Shown here: piece by piece, positions 24,915-33,429 of the stretch
How positions within the stretch are numbered: position 1 is the stretch's first letter
Layout of the letters: each line of letters starts with the position of its first letter
Origin: Streptomyces ruber
GTDB taxonomy: Bacteria; Actinomycetota; Actinomycetes; Streptomycetales; Streptomycetaceae
Assembly (NCBI RefSeq): GCF_014648075.1
Contig: NZ_BMQK01000004.1
Span: 62,001 to 126,000, forward strand
Direction of reading: 5' to 3'
DNA length: 64,000 nucleotides
Made by a program: the position numbers and the translations under genes
The notes under the pieces: model-generated
The model's input: the letters and a program-made list of their open reading frames with translations, nothing else
Told to the model about the DNA's origin: nothing
Database searches by the model: none

Positions 24915-26833
24915 CCGACGACCAGCACGGAGAGAGCACGCCCGGGCAGGGCGGGCACGGCGGCTGGGAGCGGCTGCCCCAAGGGGACTACGACGACGGC
25001 GCCACGACCTTCGTCCAGCTGCCCGAAGGGGGCATCGACGCGCTGCTGGCCGCGAACACCCCGCTCGCCGCGCCGGGCCAGGGCTATGTGCCCCCGCCCA
25101 TAACGGTCACCCCCGCCACGACCGCCGGCACCGACCCGGCGGCCACGGGCAGCTGGACGATGCCGGCCGAGGGCGCGCAGTGGCCCGACCCGCACGCGGT
25201 GCCCCAGGAACCGGGCGGGCACGAGCACCACGAGCACGCGTACGGGTACCAGCCGGGCGGCGCGGGCCAGTGGACCTACGCGGGGCCCGGGCAGTACGAG
25301 GAGCCCGGCCCGTACGAGGAGACCGGCCAGGAGGGCGACCCGGCCCCCGGGCACGACGTGACCGGCCAGTGGTCGATCCCCGTGGCCGGCGGCGAGCTGC
25401 CGGACGAGTCCGGCGAGTTCACCCAGTCGGCGCTGGTCGAGCAGTGGGGCGGCACCCCTCCGGCGACACTGCCGGGCGGCGCGCCCGCGCCGTGGGCGAC
25501 GGAGGCGATCGGCACGGCGTGGACGGCCCCGCCGCCCGCGGCGCCCGGGGAGGCGCCCGGAGAGCCGTCTGCCGAGCCGTACGGGGGCGCACCGGCCGAG
25601 ATGCCCGGCGAGGGTCCCGGAAGCGCTCAGGAGGCCACTGAGGGCTCCGTGTTCGCGCCGGGCACGGATCCCGCGGAGACGCTGAGGTTCCCGGCGCTGT
25701 CCAAGCTGCCGCCGAGGACTCCCGAGACCACGGACGCCCTGCCGGACGCCCCCGATGCCGCGGAGGTCCCCGAAGCCGCGACCGCGACCGCGGACGTCAC
25801 CGACGCCTCCGAAGAAGCCGAGGTCGCGCCCACGGCACCCGGGACGCTCGACCCCACCGACGACCCCGCCGCGGCCGAGGACGAACCGGCGCCCGTCGAC
25901 GTGCCCGACGCTCCCGCGCCCGACGCTCCCGGCGAAGTCGTCGAGGTCGCCGAAGCCGCCGTGACCGTGGAGGGCGTGGAGCCCGCGGAGCCCGTCGAGG
26001 ACGGCGCGCCGGAGGGCCCGGCCGACGCCGAGCCGGCGGCCGAGTCCCCCGTGGCCGTGCACGACGACCACCCCCTCGCCTCGTACGTCCTGCGGGTGAA
26101 CGGCACGGACCGTCCGGTCACCGACGCCTGGATCGGCGAGTCGCTGCTGTACGTGCTGCGCGAGCGCCTCGGTCTCGCCGGCGCCAAGGACGGCTGCTCG
26201 CAGGGCGAGTGCGGCGCCTGCAACGTGCAGGTGGAGGGCCGGCTCGTGGCCTCCTGCCTGGTGCCCGCCGTCACCGCGGCCGGCAGCGAGGTCCGCACCG
26301 TGGAGGGGCTCGCCGAGGACGGGCAGCCCTCGGACGTGCAGCGGGCCCTCGCCCGGTGCGGTGCCGTGCAGTGCGGCTTCTGCGTGCCGGGCATGGCCAT
26401 GACCGTGCACGACCTGCTGGAGGGCAACCCCGAGCCGACCGAGCTGGAGACGCGCGCGGCCCTGTGCGGCAACCTGTGCCGCTGCTCGGGCTACCGGGGC
26501 GTCCTGGAGGCCGTGCGGGAGGTCGTCGCCGAGCGCGAGGCGCACACGCACGCCGCCGACGGGTCCGGTACCGCGCAGGACGCCGAAGAGGCCCGCATCC
26601 CGCACCAGGCGGGCCCGGGCGCGGGCGGCGTCAACCCGGCCGCGTACGAGGAGCAGTCCGCGTACGAGGACCAGGCCGGGTACGAGGACCAGCCCGGGTA
26701 CGACGAGCCGTCCGGTTACGAGGACCCGGCCGCGTACCAGGACCCGTCCGGGTACGACCCGCAGGGGCAGCCCCCGCAGCACCCGGCGCAGCGCGACCAG
26801 ACGTACGGCCAGGACGGAGGAGGCCAGGCGTGA
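24911..26833 (+). CDS. 2Fe-2S subunit with a long disordered N-terminal extension
   Basis: The product is 640 residues, roughly four times the usual ~160 of this family. The conserved part is residues about 383-550: first cluster CSQGECGACNVQVEGRLVASC (C-x4-C-x2-C-x11-C; split as CSQGECGAC then a distal C), second cluster QCGFCVPGM and LCGNLCRCSGY. Residues 1-380 are acidic Pro/Ala/Glu-rich low complexity with repeated PYEE/QYEE motifs. The tail (about 575-640) is a Tyr-rich repeat (YEEQ, YEDQ, YDEP, YEDP, YQDP). It is coupled to both neighbours by GTGA overlaps. The extension is seen directly; its role is unknown. Confidence 0.88.
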   Translation: MTDDQHGESTPGQGGHGGWERLPQGDYDDGATTFVQLPEGGIDALLAANTPLAAPGQGYVPPPITVTPATTAGTDPAATGSWTMPAEGAQWPDPHAVPQEPGGHEHHEHAYGYQPGGAGQWTYAGPGQYEEPGPYEETGQEGDPAPGHDVTGQWSIPVAGGELPDESGEFTQSALVEQWGGTPPATLPGGAPAPWATEAIGTAWTAPPPAAPGEAPGEPSAEPYGGAPAEMPGEGPGSAQEATEGSVFAPGTDPAETLRFPALSKLPPRTPETTDALPDAPDAAEVPEAATATADVTDASEEAEVAPTAPGTLDPTDDPAAAEDEPAPVDVPDAPAPDAPGEVVEVAEAAVTVEGVEPAEPVEDGAPEGPADAEPAAESPVAVHDDHPLASYVLRVNGTDRPVTDAWIGESLLYVLRERLGLAGAKDGCSQGECGACNVQVEGRLVASCLVPAVTAAGSEVRTVEGLAEDGQPSDVQRALARCGAVQCGFCVPGMAMTVHDLLEGNPEPTELETRAALCGNLCRCSGYRGVLEAVREVVAEREAHTHAADGSGTAQDAEEARIPHQAGPGAGGVNPAAYEEQSAYEDQAGYEDQPGYDEPSGYEDPAAYQDPSGYDPQGQPPQHPAQRDQTYGQDGGGQA

Positions 26834-29136
26834 GCAACGAAGCAGCCACCGCGGATCTCGCGGAGGCCGCACCGGTCCCCGAACAGCTGCCGCACGGCCT
26901 CGGCGCCTCCCTGCCGTCCGCGGACGCCCGCGCCAAGGCCGAGGGCACCTTCCCGTACGCGGCCGACCTGTGGGCCGAGGGCCTGCTGTGGGCCGCCGTC
27001 CTGCGCTCGCCGCACCCGCACGCGCGCGTGCTGTCCATCGACACCTCCCACGCGCGCGAGATGCCCGGCGTGCGGGCCGTCATCACCCACGAGGACGTGC
27101 CGGGCGTGCCGGTGCACGGCCGGGGCAAGGCCGACCGGCCCGTCTTCGCCTCCGAGGTCGTCCGGCACCACGGGGAGCCCATCGCGGCCGTGGCCGCCGA
27201 CCACCCCGACACCGCGCGGATGGCCGCGGCCGCCGTCATCGTCGAGTACGAGGTGCTCGACCCGGTGACCGACCCGGAGCAGGCCTTCGAGGCGGAGCCG
27301 CTGCACCCCGACGGCAACCTGATCCGCCACATCCCGTTGCACCACGGCGATCCGGCCGCGTCCGGTGACATCGTCGTCGAGGGCCTGTACCGCATCGGCC
27401 GCCAGGACCCGGCGCCCATCGGAGCCGAGGCCGGGCTCGCCGTGCCCCGCCCCGACGGCGGCGTCGAGCTGTACCTCGCCTCCACCGACCCCCACAACGA
27501 CCGCGACACGGCCGCCGCCTGCTACGGCCTGGCCCCCGAACAGGTGAAGATCGTCGTCACGGGCGTCCCCGGGGCCACCGCCGACCGCGAGGACCAGGGC
27601 TTCCAGCTCCCGCTCGGCCTCCTCGCGCTGCGGACGGGCTGTCCGGTCAAACTCGCCGCCACGCGCGAGGAGTCCTTCCTCGGCCACGCCCACCGGCACC
27701 CCACCCTGCTGCGCTACCGCCACCACGCGGACGCCGAGGGCCGGCTGGTGAAGGTGGAGGCGCAGATCCTGCTGGACGCGGGTGCGTACGCGGACACCTC
27801 CGCCGACGCGCTGGCCGCCGCCGTGGCGTTCGCCTGCGGCCCGTACGTCGTGCCCAACGCGTTCATCGAGGGCTGGGCCGTCCGCACCAACAACCCGCCC
27901 TCCGGGCACGTGCGCGGCGAGGGCGCGATGCAGGTCTGCGCGGCCTACGAGGCGCAGATGGACAAGCTGGCGAAGAAGCTGGGCACGGACCCGGCCGAGC
28001 TGCGCATGCGCAACGTCATGTCCACCGGCGACGTGCTGCCCACCGGACAGACGGTGACCTGCCCGGCCCCGGTCGCCGAACTCCTCCAGGCCGTCCAGGA
28101 CTTCCCGCTGCCCGCCCTCCCCAAGGACACCCCCGAGGAGGACTGGCTGCTCCCGGGCGGGCCCGAGGGCGCGGGCGAGCCGGGCGCGGTGCGCCGGGGC
28201 GTCGGCTACGGGCTCGGCATGGTGCACATGCTGGGCGCCGAGGGCGCGGACGAGGTCTCGACGGCCACGGTGAAGGTCCAGGACGGCGTGGCCACGGTCC
28301 TGTGCGCGGCCGTGGAGAGCGGCCAGGGCTTCGCCACCCTCGCCCGGCAGATCGTCCAGGAGACCCTCGGCATCGACGAGGTGCACGTGGCCCCCGTCGA
28401 CACGGACCAGCCCCCGGCGGGCGCGGGCAGCCGGGGCCGGCACACCTGGGTCTCGGGCGGCGCGGTGGAGCGGGCGGCCAAGATGGTCCGCACCCAGCTC
28501 CTCCAGCCCCTGGCGCACAAGTTCGGCCTCTCCACGGAGCTCCTCCAGATCGCCGACGGCAAGATCACCTCGTACGACGGAGTCCTGTCGACCACCGTCA
28601 CCGAGGCGATGGACGGCAAGGAGCTGTGGGCCACCGCCCAGTGCCGCCCCCACCCGACCGAACCGCTCGACGGGGCGGGCCAGGGCGACGCGTTCGTGGG
28701 CATGGCGTTCTGCGCGATCCGCGCGGTGGTCGACGTCGACATCGAACTGGGCTTGGTACGCGTCGTGGAGCTGGCCGTGGCCCAGGACGTCGGCCGGGTC
28801 CTCAACCCCGCCCAGCTCGCCGCCCGTATCGAGGCGGGCGTCACGCAGGGCGTCGGCGTGGCCCTCACGGAGAACCTCCGCACGGCCCGCGGCCTGATCC
28901 GCCACCCGGACCTGACCGGTTACTCGCTCCCCACGGCCCTGGACGCCCCCGACATCCGGATCGTGAAGCTGGTCGAGGAGCGCGACGTGGTCGCCCCCTT
29001 CGGCGCGAAGGCGGTCAGCGCCGTACCGGTCGTCACCTCCCCTGCGGCCATCGCCTCGGCGGTCCGCGCGGCGACGGGCCGCCCGGTCAACCGCCTGCCG
29101 ATCCGGCCGCAGGCGGCGGTGGTGACGGGGGCGTAG
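26830..29136 (+). CDS. Molybdopterin-binding subunit of a xanthine dehydrogenase-like enzyme, active-site motifs altered
   Basis: The product is 768 residues from GTG 26830, overlapping the upstream stop. Residues about 20-130 are the a/b hammerhead domain (GEGTFPYAADLWAEGLLWAA region); about 150-740 is the molybdenum-cofactor domain. HVRGEGAMQVCAAYE keeps the R-G-x-G-x-x-Q cofactor motif. The glycine-rich GGFGGK loop is absent (TGVPGATADREDQGFQ in its place). The C-terminal motif that normally carries the catalytic glutamate (KxVGE) reads GAKAVSAVP. The fold is clear, but the chemistry is probably not that of a standard purine or aldehyde hydroxylase; the substrate is unknown. Confidence 0.85.
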   Translation: MSNEAATADLAEAAPVPEQLPHGLGASLPSADARAKAEGTFPYAADLWAEGLLWAAVLRSPHPHARVLSIDTSHAREMPGVRAVITHEDVPGVPVHGRGKADRPVFASEVVRHHGEPIAAVAADHPDTARMAAAAVIVEYEVLDPVTDPEQAFEAEPLHPDGNLIRHIPLHHGDPAASGDIVVEGLYRIGRQDPAPIGAEAGLAVPRPDGGVELYLASTDPHNDRDTAAACYGLAPEQVKIVVTGVPGATADREDQGFQLPLGLLALRTGCPVKLAATREESFLGHAHRHPTLLRYRHHADAEGRLVKVEAQILLDAGAYADTSADALAAAVAFACGPYVVPNAFIEGWAVRTNNPPSGHVRGEGAMQVCAAYEAQMDKLAKKLGTDPAELRMRNVMSTGDVLPTGQTVTCPAPVAELLQAVQDFPLPALPKDTPEEDWLLPGGPEGAGEPGAVRRGVGYGLGMVHMLGAEGADEVSTATVKVQDGVATVLCAAVESGQGFATLARQIVQETLGIDEVHVAPVDTDQPPAGAGSRGRHTWVSGGAVERAAKMVRTQLLQPLAHKFGLSTELLQIADGKITSYDGVLSTTVTEAMDGKELWATAQCRPHPTEPLDGAGQGDAFVGMAFCAIRAVVDVDIELGLVRVVELAVAQDVGRVLNPAQLAARIEAGVTQGVGVALTENLRTARGLIRHPDLTGYSLPTALDAPDIRIVKLVEERDVVAPFGAKAVSAVPVVTSPAAIASAVRAATGRPVNRLPIRPQAAVVTGA

Positions 29137-29337
29137 GCGCGTCCGTCGAGCATCGCGATCTTGTGGGTGCCCGAAGGTACCCGCACGTGCCGGGGGTTCC
29201 CGGCGTGTGCTGCCCCGGCGTTGTCAGTGGGGCGGCGTAAGGTTTTCGGTCAGTGGGGGACAGTCGCGTCGGCGCAGTGTCCCGGCCTGGGGGCAGGCGG
29301 CACGACGGACATCACACGCACACGCGCGGGGGGCGCC

Positions 29338-30171
29338 ATGAGCACGGGTACGACGGTGGCAGGCACCGGGACGGTGACATTCACGCGCTCGGAGCCGGGC
29401 GCGCCGCGCCGGGCGGCAGAGCTGGTGGACCGCGCCGGGGAGCTCGCGCGGGAGCTGCGGGACCAGTTGGTGCTCGGGTCGCTGCGCACGCTGGACAGGG
29501 ACCTGGAGGCGGTGGTCCGCGGCGAGCGCACCGCGCCCCGGCCCCCGGCAGCGCCCTTGTGCGGCGTGCTCGGCCTGACGAACATGTTCCCGCTGTCCCC
29601 GTCCCTGGAGGGTGTGTTGCGACTCGCGGCGGCGGCCACGACCGCGCGGCCCGAAGGGGACCTCGCGCCGTACTGGCGTATCGCCACGCTGACCCGCCCC
29701 TTCACCGGGGGCGGGGGCCCCGGCGCCGGCGAGACCGTGCGCTTCGAGGAGCTGGACTTCCCGGCGACGCTCACGCACGAGCCGACGCGCCGTTTCCTCC
29801 GGGAGGTCGGCCTGCCGGAGGACGGCTTCCTGTTCCAGCTCGACGCGGAGGTGGCGCTGCCGACGCTCCCCGAGTACTACGCGGAGTCGTGTGCCCCGCC
29901 GCCGCGAACCGAACTGCCCGCGCACGCGGACCGTTTGATTCGTCTCGGCCGCCTGACGCCGGACACGCACCTCGTCGTCGACGGGGCGACAGGAACGATC
30001 CTGTGCTGGAGCGAGCCCGACCGCACGCTGCGCCCGCTCAACGCGGACATATCCACGCTGGCCTTCACGGTGTGGCTGGTCCACCGCGAGCGGGGACTCG
30101 ACGTGAACTACGACCTGACGCCGTTCCAGTCGTACCTGACGGCCGTCGCCACCGGGATCACTCGGAACTGA
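29338..30171 (+). CDS. SUKH-4-like protein
   Basis: The product is 277 residues; ATG 29338 follows a G-rich ribosome site. The C-terminal ~150 residues (FPATLTHEPTRRFLREVGLP, then FQLDAEVALPTLPEYY, and LVVDGATGTILCWSEPD) resemble SUKH-4 family proteins, often annotated as immunity proteins to polymorphic toxins or as nucleic-acid deaminase-associated proteins in Streptomyces. The N-terminal ~110 residues are variable. No toxin gene is adjacent, so an immunity role is not supported by context. Three tandem 16-bp repeats begin inside its last codons. Confidence 0.55.
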   Translation: MSTGTTVAGTGTVTFTRSEPGAPRRAAELVDRAGELARELRDQLVLGSLRTLDRDLEAVVRGERTAPRPPAAPLCGVLGLTNMFPLSPSLEGVLRLAAAATTARPEGDLAPYWRIATLTRPFTGGGGPGAGETVRFEELDFPATLTHEPTRRFLREVGLPEDGFLFQLDAEVALPTLPEYYAESCAPPPRTELPAHADRLIRLGRLTPDTHLVVDGATGTILCWSEPDRTLRPLNADISTLAFTVWLVHRERGLDVNYDLTPFQSYLTAVATGITRN

Positions 30172-30203
30172 GATCACTCGGGACTGAGATCACTCGGGGG
30201 TGA
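30156..30203 (+). repeat. Three tandem 16-bp repeats across a stop codon
   Basis: GATCACTCGGAACTGA (30156-30171), GATCACTCGGGACTGA (30172-30187) and GATCACTCGGGGGTGA (30188-30203) are consecutive. The first contains the stop codon of the SUKH-like gene, and each unit ends in TGA. Confidence 0.9.
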
Positions 30204-30248
30204 GTGGTCGCGGGCCGCGGCGGGCGGCGGGCCGAGGACCTGGTGGTG

Positions 30249-30977
30249 TCAGGAGTCAGGAGTGAGGTCGAGGCGCTGGTCGAGGACGTCGCGGGCGACG
30301 TCGACCAGGCGACGGTTGTGACTGAAGGCGTGGGCGCGCAGCCGTAGCAGGGCGTCCGCGATGGGGATGTCGAGCCGACTGCTGAGGAAGCCCGCGGCCT
30401 GGTGGACTACGGCGTGGTGCAGGGACAGGTCCGGTCGCGGTACTGGCTCGAGGTCGGTGTCGGCGGCCAGGGCCTTGGGCGGGGTGTTCAACAGCAGGTG
30501 CAAAGCGGTGTGGGCGAAGGTTTCGAGGTCGAGGCGCTGCTCCATGGGGAAGAGGCCCGTGGTGGTGCGGTAGCCGGTCATGACGCCGGTGGTGGCCACG
30601 CCCAGGAGCAGGGGGATGGCGATGACGGCGCGGGCCGATGTGTCGTGGGTGGCGGCGGTGAAGGCGGGCCAGCGCTCGGCGGCGGCCTGGGTGGTCAGAT
30701 CGGTCTCGGTGACGGCCTCCCCGGTGCGGGCGGCATCCAGGGTGGGGCCTTCGCCGAGGGTGTACTGCAGGTCTTCCAGGTCGGCGCCGAGATGACCGTC
30801 GGCCAGGGTGCCCCACAGCAGTTCCAGCGCGCCCGACTCGGCGCGCAGGTTCAGGGTCAGGGCCTGCAGGTGCAGCAGGCGGGCGGCGTAGACGGCGGAG
30901 ACGGTGGACAGATCGTGTCCGTCATGGGCGGCTTGGCGCAGGCGTTTGAGAAGGCGGGTGAACTCATCGCGGGACAT
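30249..30977 (-). CDS. GAF-ANTAR domain protein
   Basis: The product is 242 residues. The GAF region (about 20-165) has LGEGPTLDAARTGEAVTETD, in which the usual GPC cysteine is Thr. The ANTAR part (about 180-238) reads HHAVVHQAAGFLSSRLDIPI, then ALLRLRAHAFSHNRRLVDVA. A G-run precedes ATG 30977. It belongs to a run of three same-strand GAF-ANTAR genes plus a divergent fourth. ANTAR domains act as RNA-binding antiterminators; this copy lacks the classic TIEQAKG string and may bind differently. Confidence 0.85.
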   Translation of the reverse strand: MSRDEFTRLLKRLRQAAHDGHDLSTVSAVYAARLLHLQALTLNLRAESGALELLWGTLADGHLGADLEDLQYTLGEGPTLDAARTGEAVTETDLTTQAAAERWPAFTAATHDTSARAVIAIPLLLGVATTGVMTGYRTTTGLFPMEQRLDLETFAHTALHLLLNTPPKALAADTDLEPVPRPDLSLHHAVVHQAAGFLSSRLDIPIADALLRLRAHAFSHNRRLVDVARDVLDQRLDLTPDS

Positions 30978-31104
30978 CGTGCCCCCCGGCGGGCAGCCGT
31001 AGGCTTCCTCGCCCGCAGCGGCAGAGACCGGAGGCGAGACGGCTTCCGGCAGACGGCGGGTGGAGGAAGGGGTGAAAGAAGTCCGGCGATGGTTGGGCCG
31101 GGCC

Positions 31105-31836
31105 TCACCGAACCGAGTAAAACTCGCTGGGCACGTTCCCGCGGGCGATCTGGGCCGCCAGGTCGGACAGTTTCCGCCGCTGAGAGCGGGCGTGGTGGCG
31201 TAGTCGGGTGAAGGCCTCGTCCATGTCGATGTCGAAGCGGCCGGCGAGCATGCCCTTGGCCTGTTCGATGGTCACGCGGCTGTCCAGTGCGGTGCGCAAC
31301 TGAGCCAGAAGAATGTTCTTGTCGGCCAGTTCATGCCGGTGGGCCAGAGTGCTGCCGGTGGTGTCGGCCAGGGTCTGGGCCAACTCCATGTCCGAGGTAC
31401 CCATGTAGGGCGGTTGGGTCATGAGCAGGTTGAGGGCGCCCAGCAGCATCTGGGGCAGGCGCAGGCTCACCGCGGCTATCGCCGTGATGCCGGCCGCGTG
31501 GGCCCGGGGAGCGAAGTTGGGCCAGCGTTCGTCCAGTTCGGTCGGGACCAGTGCCTTTCGGGTACGGGCACTGTCCAGACAGGGGCCCTCGTTCAGTTCG
31601 ACCTGGTCCTCGGTCAGCTCGCGGGTCATCTCGTCGGAGGCGGTGATGTAGCTGATCCGGTCGTTGTCCAGAACGGTGATGCTCGCGCTGCGCACCGGGA
31701 GCAGTTCCACCGCCTGGGAGGTCAGGTCGTGCAGCAACTCCAGCGGATCGAAGTCCGCCGGACGGTGAGCGAGGTCGTAGACGGCTCGCGCGATACGCGC
31801 GTCGCGCTCGGTGTTGTGCATGGGGGGACCGCCCAT
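31105..31836 (-). CDS. GAF-ANTAR domain protein
   Basis: The product is 243 residues. The GAF region (about 20-170) has LNEGPCLDSARTRKALVPTE; ANTAR (about 182-240) has LDSRVTIEQAKGMLAGRFDI and RLRHHARSQRRKLSDLA, a textbook sequence. The start is ATG 31836 with GGAGACGG upstream; ATG 31821 is an alternative. It is closely related in layout to the orphan GAF-ANTAR gene at 3003. The stop lies 127 bp upstream of the next gene's start on the same strand, so co-transcription is possible but not tight. Confidence 0.88.
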   Translation of the reverse strand: MGGPPMHNTERDARIARAVYDLAHRPADFDPLELLHDLTSQAVELLPVRSASITVLDNDRISYITASDEMTRELTEDQVELNEGPCLDSARTRKALVPTELDERWPNFAPRAHAAGITAIAAVSLRLPQMLLGALNLLMTQPPYMGTSDMELAQTLADTTGSTLAHRHELADKNILLAQLRTALDSRVTIEQAKGMLAGRFDIDMDEAFTRLRHHARSQRRKLSDLAAQIARGNVPSEFYSVR

Positions 31837-32291
31837 CGCTGGGTCCGTCTCCGTGACGGTCGCAGGGTCCGGGCAACTCCGCCAGGCGGCGGCGGAATGA
31901 AAAAAGTGAACCGGCCTTCACCCGAAGGCAAGATCGTGTCCGCTGACGGGAGGGTGCTCCGGCTCGCCCCCTCTCTTGGCTCGCCCGTCCGAGACCATCG
32001 CGCGGTCGGCTCCACCCCGGCACTGGACGGCCTCACGGTTCCACTCGGCGGCTTCCCCGAAGCCGCCGCTCCCAAACACAGGATGTCCGGACACTTTCCC
32101 GCGAGCCCGGCTGAACAGCGAGTGCCTGCCATCCACGCGCCGCCGGCACTGCACTTGGACCGGCACGCCCAGAAAGAAGCCCCCACAGCGCCCCGACAGC
32201 GCGCACGCGCCACCACCCTGCCGCACGGTCCGCCCGGACGGCGCGCTCCGTCAATGTTCGCAGGCCGGACGCGTACACCACCGCCCATGAT
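31837..32291. other. 455-bp gap inside the GAF-ANTAR cluster
   Basis: No reading frame here looks like a gene: the long frames on both strands are rich in Arg/Pro/Ala and have no homologous look or ribosome sites. The gap probably holds the promoter and leader of the minus-strand GAF-ANTAR gene to the left. I did not see a clear pair of hairpins of the kind bound by ANTAR. Confidence 0.5.
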
Positions 32292-33095
32292 CTATACCTC
32301 CCCTGTGGGCCCGGACGGCTGATCACCGGCCGCGCCGGGCGGGGACAGGATGATGGTTCCGGCGACGATCGCACGGGCCAGGTCGGCCAGGCGCATCTGG
32401 TGCCGACGGGCATGGGCGCGCATCCGCTGGAAGGCGGCATCGACGTCGGTGCCGGCTGTGGCGGCGAGGAAGCCCTTGGCCTGCTCGATGGTGGTACGGC
32501 TGTCCAGGGCGTGCTGGAGCTGGCGGTTCAGGGTGCGGTGGTGGTCGAGGGCGGCCCGCTGGGTCAGGGAGATGGCGGTGGCGTCGGCCAGCGTCCGGGC
32601 CAGGTGCCGGTCCTCCTCGGGCAGGGCGCCCGGCAGTGCGCGGAAGAGGTTCAGCACGCCGATGACGTCCTCGCGCCGCCGGATCGGGACGGCGTGCACG
32701 GAGAGGTAACCGGCCCGGTGGGCGCGACTGGTGAAACGGGGCCAGCGGGGCTGCGGCGCGTCGCTGATCGTGTGGTCGACGGGCGTGGCGTCGTGATAGG
32801 CGGTGCAGCAGGGCCCTTCACCCGCGTCCAGTTCGAACAGCTCCACCGGCCGCATGCGCTCCGAGGACGCGGCGACCAGCCGCAGGCGCTCACCGGGCGC
32901 GGCGAGCATCACTCCGGCGTCACTGATGTCGAGCAGGTCCATGCAGTGCCCGGCGACGCGGTACAGGAAATCCGCCTGATCGAAGTCGGCGGCCAGGACA
33001 TCGGCCAGATCGATCAGTGCGTCAGCCACCCGCCGCACACGCGGCAGTTCCGCGGACTCTTGCCCTTCCGGCGGGCCGGGCGTGGATCCGGGCAT
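32292..33095 (-). CDS. GAF-ANTAR domain protein
   Basis: The product is 267 residues. The GAF region (about 30-190) has AGEGPCCTAYHDATPVDHTI and WPRFTSRAHRAGYLSVHAVP; ANTAR (about 200-250) has LDSRTTIEQAKGFLAATAGT and RMRAHARRHQMRLADLARAI. It ends in a Pro/Gly-rich tail. It is transcribed away from the fourth GAF-ANTAR gene at 33430, sharing a 334-bp divergent control region. Confidence 0.87.
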   Translation of the reverse strand: MPGSTPGPPEGQESAELPRVRRVADALIDLADVLAADFDQADFLYRVAGHCMDLLDISDAGVMLAAPGERLRLVAASSERMRPVELFELDAGEGPCCTAYHDATPVDHTISDAPQPRWPRFTSRAHRAGYLSVHAVPIRRREDVIGVLNLFRALPGALPEEDRHLARTLADATAISLTQRAALDHHRTLNRQLQHALDSRTTIEQAKGFLAATAGTDVDAAFQRMRAHARRHQMRLADLARAIVAGTIILSPPGAAGDQPSGPTGEV

Positions 33096-33429
33096 GAGAG
33101 GAGCGCCTTCACGTCATCGGTGTCAGCGACCGAGACCGGAAGCACGCACGGGGACTGGGTGGAGACCACCCGGCCACGCACTGACCCTCCCACCTCTTCT
33201 ACTCGCTTCTCCGGCCATCCGCCATCCCTGTCGTCGCCGTAGACTGGGTCTGACACGAAGAGCGGAGAATCGTCGGGCAACGGACGGTTCGTACTGTGCT
33301 CACCGGTTCACTGTCGCGACATGCGCGTGTACCACCGCGATCACTGACCCCCTGGTCGTAGTTGATTCGTTCCTCGTGGGAGCACCGCCCGGCACGCCCC
33401 GGAACCCGCGCGAGCCACCGGAGCCCGAG
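33096..33429. promoter_or_regulatory. Divergent control region between two GAF-ANTAR genes
   Basis: The 334 bp must hold promoters for both 32292-33095 (minus) and 33430-34176 (plus). The stretch around 33230-33370 is less GC-rich than the genes. No operator or paired hairpin stands out by eye. Confidence 0.45.

Noticed and set aside
31722..32288. Long frames on both strands in the gap of the GAF-ANTAR cluster
   Set aside because: Arg/Pro/Ala-rich compositions typical of GC-driven spurious frames, with no ribosome site; one overlaps a clear GAF-ANTAR gene.
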